Source: Paracoccaceae bacterium (lineage in GTDB: Bacteria > Pseudomonadota > Alphaproteobacteria > Rhodobacterales > Rhodobacteraceae). From it: 13,611 bases of DNA. Where the stretch lies: positions 1-13,611 of the forward strand of contig DAOUPC010000033.1 of assembly GCA_030626365.1 (NCBI GenBank), given 5' to 3'. The position numbers were made by a program, and so were the translations under genes. The notes under the pieces are model-generated. The model saw only the letters and a program-made list of their open reading frames with translations. It ran no database searches and was not told where the DNA came from. Below, piece by piece: positions 1-7,884 of this stretch; the stretch's first letter is position 1, and every line of letters starts with the position of its first letter.

Positions 1-1
1 G

Positions 2-109
2 ATTGCCCTGCTTTATGTTGACGCGCAGGTCGGCCCATCGGTCACGGCTCAGCTTGAGACAACCGGGCTGTTCACCCAGGTCAAACCACTGGCGTTCGAC
101 GTGGCCTGA
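2..109 (+). CDS. C-terminal end of probable D-3-phosphoglycerate dehydrogenase (partial)
   Basis: Only the last 35 codons and the TGA stop are present; the gene begins upstream of the window. The readable tail has the strand-helix-strand look of the end of an ACT-type domain: a hydrophobic strand (IALLYVDAQV), an amphipathic helix (SVTAQLETTG), then LFTQVKPLAFDVA. From memory this matches the ACT-domain tail of SerA, the enzyme that oxidises 3-phosphoglycerate as the first step of serine synthesis. No catalytic residue is in view, so the family call is a judgement on a short tail, and another ACT-domain enzyme is possible. A good terminator follows about 45 bases after the stop, so this gene ends its own transcript. 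Confidence 0.45.
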   Translation: MALLYVDAQVGPSVTAQLETTGLFTQVKPLAFDVA

Positions 110-152
110 CGCGGCACCGATACCAACGCAAAGACGCCCGTATGGGCGAACA

Positions 153-184
153 GAGCATCGCCCGAAATGGCGGCGCTCTTTTTA
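153..184 (+). terminator. Rho-independent terminator after the partial upstream gene
   Basis: The arms GAGCATCGCC (153-162) and GGCGGCGCTC (169-178) pair over ten positions with one A-C mismatch and one G-U pair. The loop is CGAAAT, and a run of T with one trailing A follows directly. A shorter perfect hairpin (CGCCC/GGGCG, 135-148) lies just upstream and may assist. The terminator separates the serA-like gene from nbaC. Confidence 0.75.
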
Positions 185-309
185 CGTTCGGGTATTTGTT
201 TTTGAAATACCCAGATCGGCAATCCGCCCTTGAATTTATACCTGAACCTTCCGATCCTGTGGCCGTCGCTGCGAACAGCCCTTTTGGCGGTCATTCCAAG
301 GAGAGCCCC

Positions 310-873
310 ATGCCGATCCATCCCAAACTTATCCCCTTCAACTTTGAAGGTTGGGTGAAAGATAATGCCGACAAACTGAAACCCCCGGTCAACAACCAGT
401 TGTTGCACACCGATTCGGGTATGATCGTGATGGTCGTTGGCGGCCCCAACACCCGCGTCGATTTTCACGATGATCCGGTCGAGGAATGGTTTTACCAGAT
501 ACGCGGGGACATGATGCTGAAGATCGCCGAAAACGGCGAGATTTACGATGTGCCAATCCGCGAAGGCGAGGTATTCCTGATGCCTCCGCACACCATCCAC
601 GCCCCACAGCGCCCGCAGGAAGGGTCCCTTGGCATTGTCGTCGAAAGCCCGCGTATGGCTGGCATGAAAGAGGGGTTTGAATGGTATTGTTTTGACTGTG
701 GAACCCGCGTGCATCGTATCGAGGTGGCGCTGGCCGACCCCAGTGGCATCGTCACGGCCCTGCCACAGATCTATGACGCGTTCCACAATGATACCCAGGC
801 CCGGACCTGCCCGAAATGTGGCACGCTGCACCCCGGAAAAGGCAAACCGCCCGCTGATTGGGTTCAGTTATAA
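310..873 (+). CDS. nbaC: 3-hydroxyanthranilate 3,4-dioxygenase
   Basis: This 187-residue cytosolic non-haem iron enzyme opens the ring of 3-hydroxyanthranilate to 2-amino-3-carboxymuconate semialdehyde, in tryptophan/kynurenine degradation or in NAD/quinolinate synthesis. It is a single cupin. The expected iron ligands are visible as H53, E59 (in FHDDPVEEWFYQIRG) and H97 (PPHTIHAPQRP). R49, R101 and E112 sit where the substrate-binding residues of bacterial HAAO are known. The C-terminus carries the bacterial rubredoxin-like second metal site, C127-x2-C130 and C167-x2-C170. The ATG at 310 was chosen because AAGGAG (298-303) lies 6 bases before it and the protein then starts at the normal family N-terminus; an in-frame upstream ATG at 142 would add 56 unrelated residues. 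No other kynurenine-pathway gene is in the window. Confidence 0.96.
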   Translation: MPIHPKLIPFNFEGWVKDNADKLKPPVNNQLLHTDSGMIVMVVGGPNTRVDFHDDPVEEWFYQIRGDMMLKIAENGEIYDVPIREGEVFLMPPHTIHAPQRPQEGSLGIVVESPRMAGMKEGFEWYCFDCGTRVHRIEVALADPSGIVTALPQIYDAFHNDTQARTCPKCGTLHPGKGKPPADWVQL

Positions 874-904
874 CGCCATGATGGCCCGGTGACCCCTTGT
901 CAGG

Positions 905-943
905 AAATCCGTGGACCCCGGTAAAACGGTCTGATACGGATTT
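905..943 (+). repeat. Inverted repeat downstream of nbaC
   Basis: AAATCCGT (905-912) and ACGGATTT (936-943) are perfect inverted copies. Between them GGACC (913-917) can pair with GGTCT (928-932), giving a long stem with a three-base bulge. No T-run follows, so this is not a canonical intrinsic terminator. It could be a factor-dependent 3' end for nbaC or a hairpin in the leader of the phosphatase gene that starts 45 bases later. Confidence 0.5.
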
Positions 944-987
944 GCCTTTCAGGGCCTTTACCCTGACCTGACTGACGGGAACGAAAC

Positions 988-1710
988 ATGACGATCTATG
1001 CCATCGGTGACATCCACGGGCAGCTTGAAATGCTGCTTGGGGCGCTTGACCTGATTGACCGCGATGGTGGCCCGGACGCCCGTATCGTGTTCATGGGTGA
1101 CCTGACGGACCGCGGGCCGGACAGCCGCGGGGTGATTGACCACCTGATGCAGGGGCAGGCGGCAGGCCGGAACTGGCATGTGCTGAAAGGCAACCATGAT
1201 CGTATGTTCGACCGGTTTGTGCGCACTGGCATGCAATATGACAAACGTATAAAATCCGGTCTGGGATGGTTGGATTACCGCCTTGGTGGGGCCACGACGC
1301 TGGCGTCATATGGCGTCGCGGATGTGGGCGACCCCGCATCCAAGGCCGACCTGAAAGCCGCCCGTGCGGCGGTCCCTCAGGCGCATCTGGACTTTCTTTC
1401 GGGGCTGCCCCTTTGGTATCGGCATCGCGAATTGCTGTTTGTCCATGCGGGCATCCTTCCCGGTGTTGCGCTTGCGGACCAGATCGAGGACGACCTGGTC
1501 TGGATACGTGACCCGTTCCTGACCTACACAGATCCGCACCCCTGGCTGGTGGTGCATGGTCATACGGCACTGGATTTCCCACAGCATTTCGGCAACCGCA
1601 TCGATCTGGACGGCGGGGCGGGCTATGGCCGTCCGATCCATCCGGCGGTATTTGAAGGGCGGGATTGCTGGTTGCTGGGCGATCAGGGGCGCACGCCACT
1701 ATTGCCCTGA
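988..1710 (+). CDS. PPP-family metallophosphatase (serine/threonine phosphatase or ApaH-like)
   Basis: A 240-residue soluble enzyme with the complete phosphoprotein-phosphatase signature in order: GDIHG (D8, H10), GDLTDRG (D38, D41, R42), GNHD (N69, H70, D71), FVHAG (H153) and HGHT (H190, H192). These residues bind the two-metal centre and supply the general acid. The WIRDPF stretch near residue 172 is also typical of the bacterial/phage branch of this family (PrpA, lambda phosphatase, ApaH relatives). The substrate cannot be told from sequence: it could be phosphoprotein or a dinucleoside polyphosphate. The start at 988 has only a weak GGGA (977-980) seven bases upstream, but the protein begins exactly at the usual family N-terminus. 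The gene follows nbaC by 114 bases and converges on the penicillin-binding protein gene. Confidence 0.9.
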   Translation: MTIYAIGDIHGQLEMLLGALDLIDRDGGPDARIVFMGDLTDRGPDSRGVIDHLMQGQAAGRNWHVLKGNHDRMFDRFVRTGMQYDKRIKSGLGWLDYRLGGATTLASYGVADVGDPASKADLKAARAAVPQAHLDFLSGLPLWYRHRELLFVHAGILPGVALADQIEDDLVWIRDPFLTYTDPHPWLVVHGHTALDFPQHFGNRIDLDGGAGYGRPIHPAVFEGRDCWLLGDQGRTPLLP

Positions 1711-1746
1711 TTGGGGGCAGTCAGGTACGACACACATCCCAATCAG
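1707..1746. repeat. Inverted repeat between convergent genes, over the phosphatase stop codon
   Basis: CTGATTGGG (1707-1715) and CCCAATCAG (1738-1746) are perfect 9-bp inverted copies separated by 22 bases. The left arm contains the TGA stop of the phosphatase gene, and the right arm ends 12 bases before the stop of the convergent penicillin-binding protein gene. The dyad reads the same from both sides and neither side has a T-run. It may act as a shared 3'-end structure. Confidence 0.5.
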
Positions 1747-1758
1747 CTGCAAAACACC

Positions 1759-4005
1759 CTATCTGTTCACCGGTTTGGCGGGTTTTCCACCGCCTCCACC
1801 ACCGAATATGTCGCGCAACACCTGATCGACCACTTCGCCCAGCGATCCACCCCCTTTGTTGCCGCGTTCTGATTCCTGTGTATCGTTGCGGGGCACAGGC
1901 GGGCGCATTGGCAATGGTTTTGGCTCCAGCCCCTCGTGTACGCGGATCATGGTTTCATGCCATATCTCGGCAGGCAACCCACCGCCGGTGACGCCCTTCA
2001 GGGGGGTGTTATCGTCATAGCCCATCCACACACCAGTCACATAATCAGCCGTAAAGCCGATGAACCACGCGTCCCGTGCGGCCTGTGTCGTGCCGGTCTT
2101 GCCCGCCGCCTGCCACCCCGGCAGGGCGGCACGTCGACCAGACCCTTCGGCCACCACCTTTTCCATCATCCAGATCAACTGTTCCGCCGCTGCCGTCTGA
2201 ACAACCCGTTCACCAATGCCGCCGCCCATACCCATCACTGGGTTCGTGTCCCCCAAAAGCTGCAATTCGATCAACCCATAGGGCGTCACAGACGACCCGC
2301 CATTAAGGATACCGGCATAGGCCCCGGTCATTTCAATCAATGTGCTTTCCGACGCGCCCAGCGCCAGCGCCGGACCAAGCGCAAGGTCGCTCTCGATGCC
2401 AAATTCACCTGCCACCTTGCGCACCAGATCACGGCCAACGCTTTCGGATATCTTGACCGCCGGCACATTCAGCGAATCCCTGAGCGCGCGCGTCAGTGTC
2501 ACCTCGCCGTAATGTTTGTTGGTATAGTTTTTCGGGCACCACTGGCCCGATCCGGGGATCGTCATGCAAAACGGTTCATCCAACACCAGATCATTGGGCG
2601 AATACCCCAGTTCAAGCGCGGTGGCATAGACAAACGGTTTGAACGCCGATCCGGTCTGGCGCAGCGCCTGTGTGGCCCGGTTGAAGGCACCCGATACACG
2701 GGTATCGCGCCCGCCAACCATCGCCCGCACCGCCCCATCCGCCGACATCACGATAATTGCCGCCTGCGCCTTGGACCCTTTTTTGACCTTTTCCTGAAAG
2801 ATGAATTGCATCGCCTCTTCGGCCGAGGCCTGAATGCGCTGATCCATCGTGGTGCGAATGATCACATCCTCGGTCGTGTTGCGGGTAAAATACTCTGGTC
2901 CGCTTGCCATCACCCAATCGGCGAAATAGCCGCCCGCACGAGCCGCCGCCGCCGCCGAAAGCTGTGCGGGATTGTTGATAGCCTCGCGTGCCTCGGCCGC
3001 GCTCAGGTATCCCTGATCCTGCATCAGCCCAACAATCACCCCGGCCCGGTTCTGGGCGCGGGTCAGGTTGTTGGTTGGGGCATAACGCGTCGGGGCCACC
3101 AGCAATCCGGCCAGCATCGCCGCCTCGGCCGGGCTGACTTCTGCTGCTGATTTGCCGAAATACCGCTGGCTGGCGGCGGCAAACCCCCGTGCGCCGGCCC
3201 CCAGAAACGTCCGGTTCATATAGATGGTCAGGATTTCGTCCTTGGTATATTTTACCTCCATCGCGATGGCAAAGGTCGCCTCTTTGGCCTTGCGCCAAAG
3301 AGAGCCCCTGCGGCAGGCGGCCTCGTATTCGCGTTCGGTTTGGCCTGCTGAGGGGTCAAACGGGTCCCCCAGACACAACAATTTGGCGGTCTGTTGGGTG
3401 ATGGTCGATCCGCCATGCCCCGACAATGGTCCGCGCCCCTCGCTCAGGTTAATGCGCACAGCACTGGCAACCCCGCGCGGACTGACCCCGAAATGGCTAT
3501 AAAACCGCTTGTCCTCGGTGGCGATTATGGCGTTGCGCAAATACGGCGAAACAGTTTGCACCGTCACCACCCCGCCGAACTGATCACCGCGCCAGGCAAA
3601 CACCTGCCCCGCGCGGTCCAGCATTGTCACCGACCCGCGCGCGCGACCATCCAGCAATGCGCCAACCTCGGGCAGGTCTTTATAGATGTACCCCACCGCT
3701 GCTGCCACCAGCAGGGTCGCAACCAGACCGGCACGCCAGGTCAGCGCCCAGACAAGCCGCAAAACCCAGCGAATGACGGCGCGAAAGCGACCTGCGATCC
3801 AGCCGAAAAACCCACCCCCCTTGCCACCGCGTCTGGATCGCCGTGCTGGCGCACGTTTGCGTGCGGCGGATTTCGCGGTCTTCCTGACAGGTTTGGATTT
3901 GGCCTTGGATTTGGCAGACGCGCGTTTGGCCGCCGCCCCGCGCTTGGTGGCAGGATAGCGTTTGTCCGCCACAAGGGGCGGTTTGCGCCGTCTGGAATCC
4001 GTCAT
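1759..4005 (-). CDS. Class A penicillin-binding protein (PBP1A type, bifunctional)
   Basis: This 748-residue inner-membrane enzyme polymerises lipid II and cross-links peptidoglycan in the periplasm. A Lys/Arg/Ala-rich cytoplasmic tail (1-85) precedes one membrane anchor (about 89-108). The GT51 glycosyltransferase domain follows, with catalytic E164 in TEDKRFYSHFG, the GGSTITQQTAK motif (198-208) and the KYTKDEILTIYMN motif (252-264). The transpeptidase domain has S453-x-x-K456 (GSAFK), S511-L-N513 and K636-T-G. The C-terminus is a Gly-rich tail (GGGGGG, 735-740). Cysteines occur in pairs, C211/C231 and C480/C490, and may form periplasmic disulfides. The ATG at 4005 is preferred because AGGA lies about 6 bases upstream; an in-frame ATG at 4098 would add 31 residues without a better ribosome site. 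Whether it is the orthologue of mrcA or of another class A PBP is left open. Confidence 0.95.
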   Translation of the reverse strand: MTDSRRRKPPLVADKRYPATKRGAAAKRASAKSKAKSKPVRKTAKSAARKRAPARRSRRGGKGGGFFGWIAGRFRAVIRWVLRLVWALTWRAGLVATLLVAAAVGYIYKDLPEVGALLDGRARGSVTMLDRAGQVFAWRGDQFGGVVTVQTVSPYLRNAIIATEDKRFYSHFGVSPRGVASAVRINLSEGRGPLSGHGGSTITQQTAKLLCLGDPFDPSAGQTEREYEAACRRGSLWRKAKEATFAIAMEVKYTKDEILTIYMNRTFLGAGARGFAAASQRYFGKSAAEVSPAEAAMLAGLLVAPTRYAPTNNLTRAQNRAGVIVGLMQDQGYLSAAEAREAINNPAQLSAAAAARAGGYFADWVMASGPEYFTRNTTEDVIIRTTMDQRIQASAEEAMQFIFQEKVKKGSKAQAAIIVMSADGAVRAMVGGRDTRVSGAFNRATQALRQTGSAFKPFVYATALELGYSPNDLVLDEPFCMTIPGSGQWCPKNYTNKHYGEVTLTRALRDSLNVPAVKISESVGRDLVRKVAGEFGIESDLALGPALALGASESTLIEMTGAYAGILNGGSSVTPYGLIELQLLGDTNPVMGMGGGIGERVVQTAAAEQLIWMMEKVVAEGSGRRAALPGWQAAGKTGTTQAARDAWFIGFTADYVTGVWMGYDDNTPLKGVTGGGLPAEIWHETMIRVHEGLEPKPLPMRPPVPRNDTQESERGNKGGGSLGEVVDQVLRDIFGGGGGGKPAKPVNR

Positions 4006-4311
4006 GCTTGATCCTGCCTGGCCTGCCCGGCCTTTTCTTTTGATGCACATTACTCTGGTGTGGCGGGTTTGTAGAGGGGAAGGTTTTTGCAATTGCACCT
4101 TTTGATTTGGATTAATTATTAGCCATTTCGTATTTTATGCCTGATTTTTAGGCTAAATTTCACTGTGTCGGTAATATTTCCGGGAAAACCATTCCATTTT
4201 TTGATCAGCCCGCTTTTTCTGCCAGTGCAAAGCGCAGAACTTTTGGCCTGTGGGAAAAGGCCGGGAACACCACACAGCAACCACGCGCCAGACCTGAACA
4301 AAGTGAGACAT
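4006..4311. promoter_or_regulatory. Divergent AT-rich intergenic region between the PBP gene and amtB
   Basis: No convincing gene lies in these 306 bases. The stretch from about 4075 to 4200 is clearly richer in A+T than the flanking genes and should hold the promoters of both divergent genes. One weak sigma-70 candidate for amtB is TGGATT (4108-4113), a 17-base spacer, then TATTTT (4131-4136). TTAGCC (4119-4124) and GGCTAA (4151-4156) form a 6-bp inverted repeat over that promoter. No sigma-54 element or clear NtrC site was found, although nitrogen control would be expected for amtB. No glnK (PII) gene precedes amtB. Confidence 0.4.
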
Positions 4312-5634
4312 ATGATGAAGATGACCCCAGCAAGAATTACCGGACTGGCCGCCCTGCTGTCAGCCATTGCCCTGCCCGCCCTGGCGCAGACCGGAGAGCC
4401 GGTCATGGACAAGGGCGATGTGGCATGGATGATGGTTTCCACCCTATTGGTCCTGATGATGATCCTGCCGGGGCTGGCCCTGTTCTATGGCGGTCTGGTG
4501 CGGACCAAGAACATGCTGTCGGTCCTGATGCAATGTACCCTGATCACCGCACTGGTGATGGTGATATGGGTGGTCTGGGGTTATTCGATGGCCTTTGGCG
4601 GCGCCACCAGCCCCTATTGGGGCGGGTTCGGAAAGCTGTTTCTGGCTGGCGTCACGATGGACAGCATGTCGGCGACATTTACCGACGGCGTGGTGATCCC
4701 GGAATTCGTGTTCATCGCCTTTCAGATGACCTTTGCCGCCATCACCCCGGCGCTGATCGTCGGGGCATTTGCCGAACGGATGAAGTTTTCGGCCATTATG
4801 GTTTTTGTCGTTCTCTGGGTCACTCTGGTCTATTTCCCCATCGCACATATGGTCTGGGATGGTGCCGGTCTGATATTCAACATGGGCGCACTTGATTTTG
4901 CCGGCGGCACCGTGGTGCATATCAACGCAGGCGTTGCCGGGTTGGTCGGGGCGATCATGGTCGGCAAACGCATTGGTCTGGGCAAGGACATGATGGCACC
5001 GCATTCAATGACCCTGACGCTGGTCGGTGCCTCGTTGTTGTGGGTTGGCTGGTTCGGTTTCAACGCCGGGTCCAACCTTGAGGCCAACGGCGGTGCCGCT
5101 TTGGCGATGATCAACACCTTTACTGCCACCGCCGGGGCCATTCTGGCCTGGTCACTGATCGAGGCGGTATTTCGCGGCAAGGCATCGATGCTGGGTGCTG
5201 CATCGGGCATGGTTACCGGTCTGGTGGCCATCACCCCGGCGGCCGGGTCGGTCGGCCCGGTTGGGGCCATCGCCCTGGGCGCGATTGCCTCGGGGGTATG
5301 TTATTTCTTTGTCTCAACGGTGAAAAATCGCTTTGGTTATGACGACAGCCTTGATGTGTTCGGCATCCACGGCATTGGCGGCATCATCGGGGCCATCGGC
5401 ACCGGTATCTTCACCGCCCCCGGTCTGGGCGGGACAGGCGGAGACAGCTATTCAATCGCCGGTCAAACCTGGATCCAAGCCCAGGCCGTGGCCATCACCA
5501 TCATCTGGTGCGGGGTTATATCGCTGGTGCTTTACAAGATCATCGACATGCTTATTGGTCTGCGCGTCAAGGAAGACGACGAACGCCAGGGGCTGGACCT
5601 GACCAGCCACGGTGAATCGGCCTATCATTTCTGA
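4312..5634 (+). CDS. amtB: Ammonium channel AmtB
   Basis: This is a 440-residue inner-membrane channel (trimeric in the family) that conducts ammonia/ammonium into the cell. A signal peptide ends near LPALAQ (21-26), followed by about eleven hydrophobic segments. The pore twin histidines are H203 (VVHINAG) and H353 (GIHGIGG). D195 corresponds to the structural Asp near the periplasmic binding site. F141 and F250 (WFGFNAGSN) match the periplasmic Phe gate. The cytoplasmic tail keeps the conserved Glu/Asp-rich stretch (KEDDERQGLDL) that contacts the PII protein GlnK in the family. The first ATG of the MMKM cluster at 4312 is chosen; the ATG at 4321 is an alternative. Upstream only a weak GTGAG (4303-4307) resembles a ribosome site. 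amtB is usually paired with glnK, but here it stands alone between a divergent PBP gene and its own terminator. Confidence 0.97.
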   Translation: MMKMTPARITGLAALLSAIALPALAQTGEPVMDKGDVAWMMVSTLLVLMMILPGLALFYGGLVRTKNMLSVLMQCTLITALVMVIWVVWGYSMAFGGATSPYWGGFGKLFLAGVTMDSMSATFTDGVVIPEFVFIAFQMTFAAITPALIVGAFAERMKFSAIMVFVVLWVTLVYFPIAHMVWDGAGLIFNMGALDFAGGTVVHINAGVAGLVGAIMVGKRIGLGKDMMAPHSMTLTLVGASLLWVGWFGFNAGSNLEANGGAALAMINTFTATAGAILAWSLIEAVFRGKASMLGAASGMVTGLVAITPAAGSVGPVGAIALGAIASGVCYFFVSTVKNRFGYDDSLDVFGIHGIGGIIGAIGTGIFTAPGLGGTGGDSYSIAGQTWIQAQAVAITIIWCGVISLVLYKIIDMLIGLRVKEDDERQGLDLTSHGESAYHF

Positions 5635-5669
5635 AACAGGGCTGATGGCCCATACTGTGCCACATACTG

Positions 5670-5699
5670 CCGCCCGGATTTCGTGTCCGGGCGGTTTTT
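5670..5699 (+). terminator. Rho-independent terminator of amtB
   Basis: Perfect 9-bp arms CCGCCCGGA (5670-5678) and TCCGGGCGG (5686-5694) flank the loop TTTCGTG, followed by TTTTT (5695-5699). The stop of amtB is 36 bases upstream. On the opposite strand the same hairpin lies 32 bases beyond the tyrB stop but has no T-run, so efficient intrinsic termination is expected only for amtB. Confidence 0.93.
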
Positions 5700-5731
5700 G
5701 TCAGCCGTTTGTCAGTCGCGTTTCAGGCCCC

Positions 5732-6916
5732 TCAGACACCTACGTCAACAATTGCCTGCGCCAGTATCGGCACCGTGTCCGCGTTCAGCCCGGCAATGTT
5801 CATCCGGCTGTCGCCGATCATGTAGATGCCATGATCGGCCCGCAGTTTTTCAACCATCTCTGGCGAGGCCCCAAGCCGCGAGAACATGCCGCGATGCTGG
5901 CCAAGAAAGGCAAACCGGTCCGATCCGGTCAGGCGTTGCAATTCACCCGCCAGTGATTGGCGCAGCGAAAGCATCGATTGGCGCACATCCTCCAGCTCTG
6001 ATGCCCAGTCGGCACGCAAGGCATCGTCATTCAGGATCATGGTCACCAGACGCGCGCCATGATCCGGCGGGAAGGAATAGTTTTGTCGGTTAAGATACGC
6101 CAGCGTGCCCTGGTTCAACTGGCGCTGCCCGGCATCCTGGCTTACGGCCATCAACAGCCCGGTACGTTCGCGGTAGATACCGAAGTTCTTGGAACAACTG
6201 GCCGCGATCAGACACTCGGGCACACTGGACGCCACCAGACGGGTTGCGGCGGCATCCTGTTCCAGCCCCTCGCCAAAGCCCTGATAGGCAATGTCGATCA
6301 TCGGGATCGCGCCGGTCGCGTTCAGCACGTCGATCACCGCCTGCCATTCCACCAGGTTCAGGTTGGCCCCTGTCGGGTTGTGGCAACAACCATGCAGCAG
6401 GACCACGTCACCCTTGCGGGCGGTTTTCAGGTCCTCGATCATGCCATCAAAATCAACACCACGGGTTTCATCGTCGAAATACCGATAGGCGACCGTTTCG
6501 ATGCCCAGATATCCAAGGATCGAAATATGGTTCGGCCAGGTCGGGTTGGACACAAACACCCGTGCATCGGGGCTGGCCATCTGGATCAGTTCAAACGCCT
6601 GTCGCACGGCACCGGTGCCGCCGGGCGTGGCCGCCGCGCCGATGTTTTCGCGTGAAACGGCGTTGCCCAGAATAAGGTTGATCATCGCGTCACCGTAAGC
6701 CGGATCACCAACCAGACCGACATAGGCCTTGGTTGTCTGTTCCTCCCACAGGCGATGTTCGGCGGCCTTGATGGCGCGCATGACCGGTGTGTTGCCGGTG
6801 GCGTCCTTGTAGACCCCGACACCCAGGTCAATCTTGTCTGTACGCGGGTCTTTGCGAAAGGCCGCCATCAGGGCAAGGATTTTATCGGCGGGCTGGGGTT
6901 TAAGTTGGTTGAACAT
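5732..6916 (-). CDS. tyrB: Aromatic/aspartate aminotransferase (class I, PLP-dependent)
   Basis: A 394-residue cytosolic PLP enzyme of the AspC/TyrB group, which transfers amino groups between Asp, Tyr or Phe and 2-oxoglutarate. Cofactor and substrate residues are all visible: W126 (SNPTWPNH), N180 (CCHNPTG), D208 and Y211 (IDIAYQGFGEG), the Schiff-base lysine K243 (SCSKNFGIYRERTG), R251, and the carboxylate-binding R371 (DSRMNIAGL). The ATG at 6916 shares its A with the TGA stop of sseA (TGATG), and a GGAG lies 7 bases ahead of that junction, so the two genes should be translationally coupled. Some members of this group also transaminate cysteine to 3-mercaptopyruvate, the SseA substrate. 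Which amino acid it prefers, and so whether tyrB or aspC is the better name, cannot be settled from sequence. Confidence 0.93.
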   Translation of the reverse strand: MFNQLKPQPADKILALMAAFRKDPRTDKIDLGVGVYKDATGNTPVMRAIKAAEHRLWEEQTTKAYVGLVGDPAYGDAMINLILGNAVSRENIGAAATPGGTGAVRQAFELIQMASPDARVFVSNPTWPNHISILGYLGIETVAYRYFDDETRGVDFDGMIEDLKTARKGDVVLLHGCCHNPTGANLNLVEWQAVIDVLNATGAIPMIDIAYQGFGEGLEQDAAATRLVASSVPECLIAASCSKNFGIYRERTGLLMAVSQDAGQRQLNQGTLAYLNRQNYSFPPDHGARLVTMILNDDALRADWASELEDVRQSMLSLRQSLAGELQRLTGSDRFAFLGQHRGMFSRLGASPEMVEKLRADHGIYMIGDSRMNIAGLNADTVPILAQAIVDVGV

Positions 6917-7770
6917 CAGATGTCTCCGGTGGCGACAGGAAGGGTGGGGAACGCGCCCCATTCGGACCATGATCCGTCGTAAAGCGCATGATCGGTCTTG
7001 CCCATACGCTCAAGCGCCAGGCTAAGGATGGCGGCGGTGACACCGGACCCGCAGGTGGTGATGACCGGTCTGGACAGATCCACGCCCGCAGCATGGAACA
7101 CATCGCGCGTACCATCAGGGGTTTTCATGGTCGCATCCGCGTTCAGCAGGTCCAGATAATGAACATTGCGCGACCCCGGAATATGGCCCGACCTCAGCCC
7201 GTCGCGCGGTTCGGGTTCGGTCCCGGCGAACCGGCCGGCAGACCGCGCATCGATAATTTCATGATCACCCAGCTTGGCAGCGGCAGACACTTGCGTGACA
7301 TCGCGCACCAAATGGTTCTGCACCCGCACGGTCATGTGCCGGTCGCGTATCATGGGGGGCATGTCTTCGGTTTCCCGCCCCTCGGCCAGCCATTTGGGCA
7401 GGCCCCCGTCCAGAACCGCCACGTTGGTCTGCCCCATCAGCCGGAACAACCACCAGATCCGCGCCGCCGACATCAGACCAGAGCCGTCATAGACCACCAC
7501 CTGATGGCCATCACCAACGCCCATCGCCCGCAAGCGGGACATGAATTTTTCAACCGGGGGCACCATATGCGGCAGTTCGGACCGCTGATCTGAAATATCG
7601 TCGATATCAAAGAACCGCGCACCCGGAATGTGGGCCGCATCATATTCGGCGCGCGCATCGCGCCCCGCTTGCGGCAGGTACATGGACCCATCCAGAACCC
7701 GCAAATCCGGGGTCTTGAGATGCGCCGCCAGCCAGTCGGTCGAGACAAGTGTTTTTGGATCGTCCTGCAC
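6916..7770 (-). CDS. sseA: 3-mercaptopyruvate sulfurtransferase
   Basis: A 284-residue protein with two rhodanese domains, an inactive N-terminal one (about 8-130) and a catalytic C-terminal one (about 160-280). The active-site loop is C240-GSGVT. The CG[S/T]GVT form marks mercaptopyruvate sulfurtransferases, whereas thiosulfate rhodaneses carry CRKGVT. The enzyme moves sulfur from 3-mercaptopyruvate to its own cysteine and then to thiols, thioredoxin or cyanide, leaving pyruvate. The start is GTG at 7770, chosen because AGGGGA sits 6 bases upstream and no better start fits the family length. The stop overlaps the tyrB start by one base. smpB lies 114 bases upstream on the same strand, so all three may be co-transcribed. 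Confidence 0.95.
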   Translation of the reverse strand: MQDDPKTLVSTDWLAAHLKTPDLRVLDGSMYLPQAGRDARAEYDAAHIPGARFFDIDDISDQRSELPHMVPPVEKFMSRLRAMGVGDGHQVVVYDGSGLMSAARIWWLFRLMGQTNVAVLDGGLPKWLAEGRETEDMPPMIRDRHMTVRVQNHLVRDVTQVSAAAKLGDHEIIDARSAGRFAGTEPEPRDGLRSGHIPGSRNVHYLDLLNADATMKTPDGTRDVFHAAGVDLSRPVITTCGSGVTAAILSLALERMGKTDHALYDGSWSEWGAFPTLPVATGDI

Positions 7771-7884
7771 AGTGAATCCCCTGATAAAATGTCACCTTTT
7801 TGACTACGCCCCGGCAGCCAGCGTTGCAAGGGTCGGGTCGGTCGCACCGCGATCGGGCCAAACACGCCGGATTATGGGTGCCGC

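Noticed and set aside
202..240. Promoter TTGAAA with TTTATA upstream of nbaC
   Set aside because: The spacer is 27 bases, far too long, and no other pair with correct spacing was convincing.
49..831. A 260-codon open frame on the minus strand across nbaC
   Set aside because: It lies opposite a certain gene, shows no family resemblance, and open antisense frames are common in GC-rich coding DNA.
1936..3150. A 404-codon open frame on the plus strand inside the PBP gene
   Set aside because: Antisense shadow of a certain gene; composition (many His, Arg, Pro) is typical of frame artefacts and no ribosome site was seen.
4044..4063. TGCAC and GGTGT near the PBP-amtB gap as an NtrC site
   Set aside because: The half-sites are imperfect and the spacing is two bases too long for the TGCACC-N5-GGTGCA dyad.
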